64,000 nt of DNA from Prauserella cavernicola (GTDB lineage: Bacteria > Actinomycetota > Actinomycetes > Mycobacteriales > Pseudonocardiaceae): positions 310,001-374,000 of the forward strand of contig NZ_JAENJH010000002.1 in the NCBI RefSeq assembly GCF_016595675.1, read 5' to 3'. A program made the translations under genes and the position numbers. Positions 58,990 to 64,000 of this stretch are shown in pieces (position 1 is the stretch's first letter; the number at the start of each line of letters is the position of its first letter). The notes under the pieces are model-generated. The model saw only the letters and a program-made list of their open reading frames with translations. It was not told the DNA's origin and did not search any database.

Positions 58990-59044
58990 TGCGGTGAAGG
59001 GCACCTTTACTGCGTTCAATGCAGTAAAGGTGCCCTTCACCGCA
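58990..59044. repeat. Long perfect inverted repeat (24-bp arms, 7-nt loop)
   Basis: Arms run 58990-59013 and 59021-59044 around GTTCAAT; they include GTGAAGGGCACC and its complement. The hairpin lies 62 bp past the stop of the minus-strand gene ending at 59106 and has no U-run. It may end transcription without a tail or be a member of a dispersed intergenic repeat family. The rest of 58705-59105 holds no gene. Confidence 0.7.
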
Positions 59045-59105
59045 TCAGTGCCCGGATCGCGCCACGCCGGGCAACCGGCTGGCTCTATCGTCCTAACTGG
59101 ACGGA

Positions 59106-59822
59106 CTAGCGGCCGGGAAAGCCGAAGTGGTGGCGGGATTCGTCACGGTCGTCGCGGTCGTCGTCGTACCCGCGCGAACGCTCGCGGTCGTCAGAACTCG
59201 CGCTCGCCGCCATGCCCTGCTGGAGGTAGTGCTGCAGCATCGGGTCGATGAGCTCGCGCATCTGCTCGGAGAAGCGCTCGTGCGGCGACCGCGCGGGCAG
59301 GTCGGCGCGTGCCGACGAGCCGCTCCGCTCCGCCTGCGGCGCCTCGGCGGCGATGACGGCGCCGGACTCCTCGCGGGGCTCGGGTGCGGGCTCCGGTTCG
59401 GCGACGGGCTCCGGCTGGGGCTCCTGGTCCTCCACGACGGCGACCGGCGAGGGCTCGGGAATGACCTCGGGCGCGGGGACGGCGCCGGGGGCCGGACGAG
59501 CCTTGCCCTCCACCTGAGTGGGCTCCGACTGCTCCACGATGACGACCGGGCCCGGCGCGACGGCCTCTCCCGCCATCGGCGTGCCGGCACCCGCGCCCCC
59601 GCCCAGCGGACCGTCGAAGACGGCGCCGAACGCAACGACGGCCATCAGCGCGGCGGCGGCCAGGCTCGCGATACCGGAGCGGTTGACGCGGCGGACGGAC
59701 GCGGCACCGTCGTCGAGGCCGTCGTCCGAGTAGCGACCGCCGGGCACGCTGGCGCCAAGGATCCCGGAGCGGTCGAGCATGTCCGCGTCATGCGGCGTAC
59801 AGCGCAGAACCTTGGGCGCCAT
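59106..59822 (-). CDS. Hypothetical single-pass membrane protein, Pro/Glu-rich
   Basis: 238 residues. A cytoplasmic N-terminus of about 50 residues precedes one membrane helix (GIASLAAAALMAVVAFGAVF), a long Pro/Ala/Glu-rich stretch (PAPEVIPEPSPVAVVEDQEPQPEPVAEPEPAPEP) and a charged tail ending RDDRDESRHHFGFPGR. Sequence complexity is low and no domain is recognised. The 350-bp gap upstream (59823-60173) has no other gene; it contains the palindrome ACTCGATCGAGT near 59934. Confidence 0.6.
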   Translation of the reverse strand: MAPKVLRCTPHDADMLDRSGILGASVPGGRYSDDGLDDGAASVRRVNRSGIASLAAAALMAVVAFGAVFDGPLGGGAGAGTPMAGEAVAPGPVVIVEQSEPTQVEGKARPAPGAVPAPEVIPEPSPVAVVEDQEPQPEPVAEPEPAPEPREESGAVIAAEAPQAERSGSSARADLPARSPHERFSEQMRELIDPMLQHYLQQGMAASASSDDRERSRGYDDDRDDRDESRHHFGFPGR

Positions 59823-60173
59823 CAGGTCCCTCCATCAACACTTCGTCCCCCAGTGGCCGACGAGGCCCGAACGCTGTTTACCGCGCTGCCGATGCGGTGT
59901 CACTAGGGCACCCCGTCTTCGCAGACAAGTCGACTCGATCGAGTGAAGCCCCTGCTGTTACAGAGGTTTCGGGCCGAAAAACGCCGCGTGGGGGCCGATT
60001 CGGCCACTCGGGCGGGCTAGAGCCGACAGACGCCGCACCGACGTTGCTCTACTCGGAGTTGACTCCCCCGGAATTCCCCCGATCGGCGCATCACATCACG
60101 GCCGGCCGGGCGTCTCTCCAAGCGGAAGGGCCGCACGCACCATGCGCGCGGCACGGGCAGACGGGAGTGTGCC

Positions 60174-60584
60174 GTGCACCAGGACGCCGTACACCAGAGC
60201 CAGTTCGTGTACCTCAACGGCTGCACCACGCCGTTGCTGTCCCGCCTCTCCTACGCGGCGGACGAGCCGTTCACGGTCGCGCTCGCGTTCCGCATCGAGC
60301 CGGGTGAGTGGGTGGAGTGGGAGTTCGCCCGCGACCTGCTCGTCACGGGCCTCACCGATCCCGTGGGCATCGGCGACGTGCGGGTGCGCCCCGACCTCTC
60401 CACCGACGAGGACTTCCTGGTGCTCGAACTCGAGTCACCGGACGGCTACGCGGTGGTGGAGATCGACAGGGGCGACGTGGAGCGCTTCGCGGGCGCGACG
60501 GTGAAGATCGTTCCGCAGGGCACCGAGAGCGAGCACCTCGACCTCGACACGCTCATCGCCGACCTGACCACGGCCAGGCCGTAG
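60174..60584 (+). CDS. SsgA/SsgB family sporulation and division regulator
   Basis: 136 residues from GTG 60174 (GGAG 6 bp before). SALP features: VYLNGCTTPLLSRLSYAADEPFTVALAFRIEPGEWVEWEFARDLLVTGLTDPVGIGDVRVRPD, then LELESPDGYAVVEIDRGDVERFAG. These proteins mark division sites for FtsZ in sporulating actinomycetes and occur only in this phylum. Which of the SsgA-G types this is cannot be told from one copy. Confidence 0.88.
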   Translation: MHQDAVHQSQFVYLNGCTTPLLSRLSYAADEPFTVALAFRIEPGEWVEWEFARDLLVTGLTDPVGIGDVRVRPDLSTDEDFLVLELESPDGYAVVEIDRGDVERFAGATVKIVPQGTESEHLDLDTLIADLTTARP

Positions 60585-60591
60585 GGCAGGC

Positions 60592-61752
60592 TCAGCCGCA
60601 GGCGTCCTTGACCCGCAGCACCCGCTCCAGGGCGCCGCGCACCTGCTGCTCCGGCAGCTCGCCGCTCGCCACGGCCTGCTCCAGGCGGTCGAGCACGGGC
60701 CCGACCTGTCCGCCGGAGGACCACAGTGCCTGATCGGCGCCCGCCTGCAGTGCCTTGAGCACGGCCTCGGGCAGCGGGTACCGGTCGGAGATGGCCTTCA
60801 TCGCGCCGAGGTCGTCGGTCACCGTGACGCCCTTGAAGTCGTACTCGTCGCGCAGGAGCTTGTAGGCGGCCGGCGAGATCGAGGCGGGGTCGCCGTCGGT
60901 CAGGCCCGGCACGTCGAGGTGGCCGACCATCACGCTGACGTCGCCGTACTCCTTGATGTTCTCGTACGGCGCGAGGTCGTGGCCGCGCAGCTCGGCGAGC
61001 GGCGGCGTGCTCACGAGTCCGGTGTGGGAGTCGCCGCTGGCGCGCCCGTGACCGGGGAAGTGCTTGATCACGGGATGCACGCCCGCGTCCTGGAGCCCGG
61101 TGGCGAACGCGAGCGCGTACTCGCGGGCCACGGCGGGGTCGGCGCTGAACGAGCGGTCGCCGATCGCGGCGTCTGCGGACTGGTCGGTGAGGTCGACGTC
61201 GGGCGCGTAGTCGACGGTCACGCCGCGCGCCAGCATCGCCTTGCCGCGCTCCTCGGCGAGCGCGCGGACCTGCTCGGGCGTCATCGTGCGCGCCATCTCC
61301 CTCGCACTCGGCATGTCGCCCTCGAGCTCGTCGATGCGCTGCACACGACCGCCCTCGTCGTCGATGGCGACGGAGACCGGCAGCTTCGCCTGCTCCTGCA
61401 CGCGGTCGAGCGCGTTGTCGGTGAGCAGGTCGGTGGGGTTGCCGCCGACGAAGATGCCGCCCACCTGCTCGTCGCGCACGAGTGCCGTCGCGGCGGCCGG
61501 GTCGCTCGGATCGACGCCGACCATCACCAGTTGGGCAACCTGCTCTCTCGGCGACATCCCGTCGATCACGGGATCGCAGCTGGAGCCCGGCGCGGCAGGC
61601 GAGGTGGCCGGCGCGGAGGACGCGGGGGACGACGACGGGGGCTCGGACGCCGCGGAGCCGGGGCTGGGTGTGGCACCGGTGCCGCCGGTGACAGCGGAGG
61701 AGCATCCGGCGAGCAGGAGCACGAACACGGTCGTGGGGAGCAAACGCTTCAT
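60592..61752 (-). CDS. Glycoside hydrolase family 3 lipoprotein, beta-N-acetylhexosaminidase like
   Basis: 386 residues. Lipoprotein signal with lipobox LLAGC (C17), then a Ser/Pro/Ala-rich linker. GH3 domain: VAIDDEGGRVQRIDEL, VIKHFPGHGRASGDSHTG and VTDDLGAMKAI, where the Asp of TDD is the nucleophile and the His of the SGDSHT loop the acid-base, as in NagZ. It likely trims N-acetylglucosamine from muropeptides outside the membrane. The 3' end lies 8 bp from the convergent SsgA-like gene. Confidence 0.9.
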   Translation of the reverse strand: MKRLLPTTVFVLLLAGCSSAVTGGTGATPSPGSAASEPPSSSPASSAPATSPAAPGSSCDPVIDGMSPREQVAQLVMVGVDPSDPAAATALVRDEQVGGIFVGGNPTDLLTDNALDRVQEQAKLPVSVAIDDEGGRVQRIDELEGDMPSAREMARTMTPEQVRALAEERGKAMLARGVTVDYAPDVDLTDQSADAAIGDRSFSADPAVAREYALAFATGLQDAGVHPVIKHFPGHGRASGDSHTGLVSTPPLAELRGHDLAPYENIKEYGDVSVMVGHLDVPGLTDGDPASISPAAYKLLRDEYDFKGVTVTDDLGAMKAISDRYPLPEAVLKALQAGADQALWSSGGQVGPVLDRLEQAVASGELPEQQVRGALERVLRVKDACG

Positions 61753-61789
61753 CGTTGCTCCACGGTACGTTGTCGCGGCTGCAATTTCC

Positions 61790-62356
61790 TCAGCTGAGGG
61801 TGGTCGCGCGGGCTCCGCAGTCCCCGACGATCAGGCGCAACGGATCTCCGATGGCCGCGTTTCCGTGTGAGTCCGTGGCGACGACCTGCCAAACAACCAC
61901 GCCGCTCTCGTCGAACGGTCCCAGTGACGCAGACCACGAACTTTCCGGCCCCTTGGTCATCGTCGTGGATCCGCTTCCGCCGCCGGGCGTGTCCCAGGTG
62001 AGTCGCACCGCGTGCAGGTCGTCCGCCGCGACGGCCGTGACTTCGGTGACGGACTCCGCGCAGCCGCGCACCCCGAGCCTGCCGGAATCCGCCCGCTGGG
62101 CCGTGATCCGGGGGTCCGCGTTCGGCCGGACGACCACGGGGGCGGGCCCCGGCGCGGAGGAGCGGGCGTCGGCGGGCGCGACCTCGGCGGTGGTGGCGAG
62201 GCCAGGCCCACCCGTGTGGGCCGGGGTCCGCGTCGCGGGCTCGCCGGTGCGGGCGACCAGTACCGCCATGCCGACGATCACGAGCAGCACGGCCAGTCCC
62301 GCCGCGGCGAGCGGCACCCGGTGCGAGCGCGACGGCGGTGGACTCAGGCTGCTCAT
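61790..62356 (-). CDS. Hypothetical single-pass exported protein
   Basis: 188 residues. One N-terminal membrane helix (VPLAAAGLAVLLVIVGMAVLVA), a Pro/Ala-rich spacer, then a beta-rich C-terminal domain (ESVTEVTAVAADDLHAVRLTWDTPGGGSGSTTM, VVVWQVVATDSHGNAA) similar to fibronectin-like folds, with two Cys that may form a disulfide. No family is assigned. Lies 37 bp from the GH3 start, same strand. Confidence 0.6.
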   Translation of the reverse strand: MSSLSPPPSRSHRVPLAAAGLAVLLVIVGMAVLVARTGEPATRTPAHTGGPGLATTAEVAPADARSSAPGPAPVVVRPNADPRITAQRADSGRLGVRGCAESVTEVTAVAADDLHAVRLTWDTPGGGSGSTTMTKGPESSWSASLGPFDESGVVVWQVVATDSHGNAAIGDPLRLIVGDCGARATTLS

Positions 62357-62455
62357 GGTTCCCCTTCCACGGCGCGAATGGTGCGGGGTGAAACGCGGTC
62401 TCCACTAGGTGTGTCGTCGAGAGGTGGCGCAGTGCTACACGCCGAGCACCATGCG

Positions 62456-62680
62456 TCAGTGTTTCCGGGCGCCGCCGTATCTTCGCTCGCGTTCGAGAGT
62501 GCCGTCCATCCTCCCGATCACCAGCACGCTGGGCGCGTTCGTCCTCGCCACCCGCGCGGCCTCGGCGACGGCGTCGCGCTTGCGGCAGTGCCGGGACAGT
62601 TCGAGGCCGTCGTGGACCACCTGCCAGGTCAGTGAGTCCGGCGAGAAGTGGAACTCCACCTGGAACCGCTTGTGCCTCAT
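62456..62680 (-). CDS. DUF2188 domain protein
   Basis: 74 residues from ATG 62680 with GGAGGGAG just upstream. The sequence fits DUF2188: FQVEFHFSPDSLTWQVVHDGLELSRHCRKRDAVAEAARVAR ending VIGRMDGTLERERRYGG. Function unknown. Divergent from the XRE/ImmA pair, with 117 bp between them. Confidence 0.75.
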   Translation of the reverse strand: MRHKRFQVEFHFSPDSLTWQVVHDGLELSRHCRKRDAVAEAARVARTNAPSVLVIGRMDGTLERERRYGGARKH

Positions 62681-62797
62681 GTTCGCTCCCTCCGCAATGC
62701 CGTTGCTACAGTGGCATAACGTATCAGTACTGCGACAGATGGCAGAATTGACACACCCCTGTGATAGTGAAAGAGACGACTCACGGAGGGCGACGAT

Positions 62798-63169
62798 ATG
62801 GAAGGCCGGATGGACGCGCGACGGCTCTACGACGCGCTGGATGCGCAACGGGGCGCACGTGGCATGTCATGGCGGCAGCTCGCGGACGAGTCCGGCGTCA
62901 GCCCGTCACTGCTGAGCCGGATGGGCAACGGCCACAGGCCGGACCTCGACGGCTTCATCGCGCTCGTGCAATGGCTCGGCTCGCCGGCGGAGGCCTTCAT
63001 GGTCTGGCCGGACGGGCAGGAACGCAGCCGCGACGAACCCGCGCTCGAGACACAACTCGCCCTGCTGTTGCGAGCGAGAGAGGACCTCTCGGAAGCGGAC
63101 AAGGACTACCTGCTGGAGATCGTCGGCGCGACGATGCGAAGGATCAAAGTGGACCGTCAGGAGAGATGA
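62798..63169 (+). CDS. XRE family helix-turn-helix regulator
   Basis: 123 residues. HTH: ARRLYDALDAQRGARGMSWRQLADESGVSPSLLSRMGNGHRPDLDGFIALVQWLG, then a C-terminal helical region. CGGAGGGCG lies 8 bp upstream. Its stop overlaps the start of an ImmA/IrrE protease gene (ATGA), the pairing known for phage and ICE repressors that the protease cleaves. A small CAGTACTG palindrome lies in the divergent intergenic region. Confidence 0.85.
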   Translation: MEGRMDARRLYDALDAQRGARGMSWRQLADESGVSPSLLSRMGNGHRPDLDGFIALVQWLGSPAEAFMVWPDGQERSRDEPALETQLALLLRAREDLSEADKDYLLEIVGATMRRIKVDRQER

Positions 63170-63771
63170 GCGTGGCCCTACGGCGCGGTTTCAAGGCAGA
63201 AGCGAAGAGACTGGCACTCGAAGTCCGTGCCGAGCTCGGCGTCCACGTGTTCGCCCCGCTCGACCCGTACGCGCTCGCCGAGCTGTACGGCATCGAGGTG
63301 CACGACCTGAGCGATCCCTCACTGCCCCGCGACGCGGTACGGCACTTCACGGGACCAGCGGCCGACGCGTTCTCCGCCGCACTGGTGTCCGTCGGCAGGG
63401 GCTGCGTGATCATCGAGAACCACGTGCACGAACCGAACCGCCGCCGCTCGACCATCGCCCACGAGATGGCGCACGTGTTGCTGGAGCACGACTTCGGCGT
63501 GCTGCTCACCGACGGGGAGCAGTGCCGATCGTCCTCTTCGGACCTGGAACTGGAGGCGGCGGAGCTGTCCGGCGAACTGCTCGTTCCCTGCGACGCGGCA
63601 CGCACGGCGGCCTTCCGCGGGTGGACCGACTCCTCGGTGGCGAGGTACTTCCGCGTGAGCCGCAGCATGGCCCGCTGGCGGCTCAACGCCACGGCGGCGA
63701 GGCGAATCGCCCGCTGCACCAAGGCGAAAGGGCGCGGCACGCTCGCGGCCGACGCCGCCAGAGCCGGCTAA
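63166..63771 (+). CDS. ImmA/IrrE family metallopeptidase
   Basis: 201 residues, ATG overlapping the XRE stop. The zinc motif HEMAH lies in RRSTIAHEMAHVLLEHDFG, and the downstream Glu is in LEAAELSGELLVP. By analogy with ImmA it should cleave the neighbouring XRE repressor on a signal such as DNA damage. The C-terminus is basic (RRIARCTKAKGRG). No mobile-element genes follow; the next gene is a convergent methyltransferase. Confidence 0.88.
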   Translation: MSVALRRGFKAEAKRLALEVRAELGVHVFAPLDPYALAELYGIEVHDLSDPSLPRDAVRHFTGPAADAFSAALVSVGRGCVIIENHVHEPNRRRSTIAHEMAHVLLEHDFGVLLTDGEQCRSSSSDLELEAAELSGELLVPCDAARTAAFRGWTDSSVARYFRVSRSMARWRLNATAARRIARCTKAKGRGTLAADAARAG

Positions 63772-63777
63772 GACCGG

Positions 63778-64000
63778 CTAGGGCTTGCGGCCCACCGCAC
63801 CGACGATGCACTGCGCGGCGGCGCTCAGCGGCTTCAGCTCCGGTCCGTCCGGCCACCACTGACCGCACACCGCGAGCCCGGGCTCCGAGAGCGGGTTGGG
63901 CTTGATGAGCTCCAGCCCGTCGAGCATCTCCATGACCTCGTCCCTGGTGCGGAACTGCCCCGCTCCCATCGGCCCGTTGACGAGGATGCCCTCGATGCGC
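63778..64000 (-). CDS. SAM-dependent methyltransferase, DUF574 type, C-terminal part (cut by window edge)
   Basis: About 74 C-terminal residues: IEGILVNGPMGAGQFRTRDEVMEMLDGLELIKPNPLSEPG, CGQWWPDGPELK, ending in CIVGAVGRKP. The FRTRxEVxxxxDGLEL run is typical of the DUF574 S-adenosylmethionine methyltransferases common in actinomycetes. The start lies beyond the window. The 3' end is 6 bp from the convergent ImmA/IrrE stop. Confidence 0.7.
   Translation of the reverse strand, partial: RIEGILVNGPMGAGQFRTRDEVMEMLDGLELIKPNPLSEPGLAVCGQWWPDGPELKPLSAAAQCIVGAVGRKP

Noticed and set aside
1-64000. CRISPR arrays, rRNA operons, insertion sequences
   Set aside because: No regularly spaced repeats, rRNA-like stretches or transposase frames were found on reading both strands.

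Overview
The window comes from a high-GC actinomycete, most likely a member of the Pseudonocardiaceae. Saccharomonospora, Amycolatopsis or Saccharopolyspora-type genomes fit best, but this is inference from gene content and not a database match. The support is strong GC3 codon bias, many GTG starts with 4-bp ATGA/GTGA overlaps, a cvnABCD conservon, an SsgA/SsgB-family sporulation protein, EspC-type type VII secretion substrates, an F420-type oxidoreductase, a SigF/anti-sigma pair and a KstR-type box. No rRNA, CRISPR array, insertion sequence or prophage was seen. The two RNA genes are adjacent tRNAs (Arg-ACG and Ser-GCT, 42.5-42.7 kb).

Layout. 0-3 kb: end of a glycolate oxidase operon (glcE fragment, glcF), then a DUF6153/DUF305 pair. 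3-7 kb: conservon cvnABCD on the minus strand. 7-12.5 kb: small membrane proteins, DoxX, an M48 peptidase, a VOC protein and a ScyD/ScyE-like secreted protein. 12.5-19.3 kb: prfC, MerR, P450 with divergent TetR, DedA, a bacterial PARG-like protein and an LLM-class oxidoreductase behind a KstR-like box. 19.3-27.8 kb: a sugar or sugar-acid catabolic cluster. Its minus arm holds IclR, a KDPG-type aldolase, a solute-binding lipoprotein, two ABC permeases and an MDR dehydrogenase; its plus arm holds an enolase-superfamily dehydratase, a DapA-family aldolase and a PfkB kinase. 27.9-31.6 kb: MscS channel, a protein with a TGT-like zinc motif, and an FAD oxidase. 31.6-36.1 kb: LexA-like repressor, cytosolic beta-lactamase-like protein and LysR in one operon, divergent from two tandem class A beta-lactamases. 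36-38.6 kb: deazaflavin nitroreductase-like gene, SDR, TetR, and a decayed stretch with HxlR and VOC remnants. 38.6-41.3 kb: a membrane protein and three ESX-associated genes. 41.3-50.5 kb: DenD-like dehydrogenase, tRNAs, acetoacetate-CoA ligase, DLH-like hydrolase, aminotransferase, PanE-like reductase, GlmS and TauE. 50.6-56.2 kb: Rv2629-like protein, anti-sigma and SigF-type sigma factor, then an NHEJ operon in which LigD is split into three genes (phosphoesterase, ligase, polymerase) followed by ku. 56.2-64 kb: membrane adenylate cyclase, FabH-like synthase, SsgA-like protein, GH3 lipoprotein, an XRE/ImmA pair and the end of a DUF574 methyltransferase.

The points most worth following are: the split LigD operon, whose polymerase gene has lost about 60 internal residues and which sits behind a sequence matching a SigF/SigB-type promoter next to the sigma gene; the protein with a TGT-like zinc motif and no known partner; the LysR/beta-lactamase-like/LexA operon beside tandem beta-lactamases; and the KstR-like box in front of an F420-type oxidoreductase. 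All functions are inferred from sequence features read by eye.
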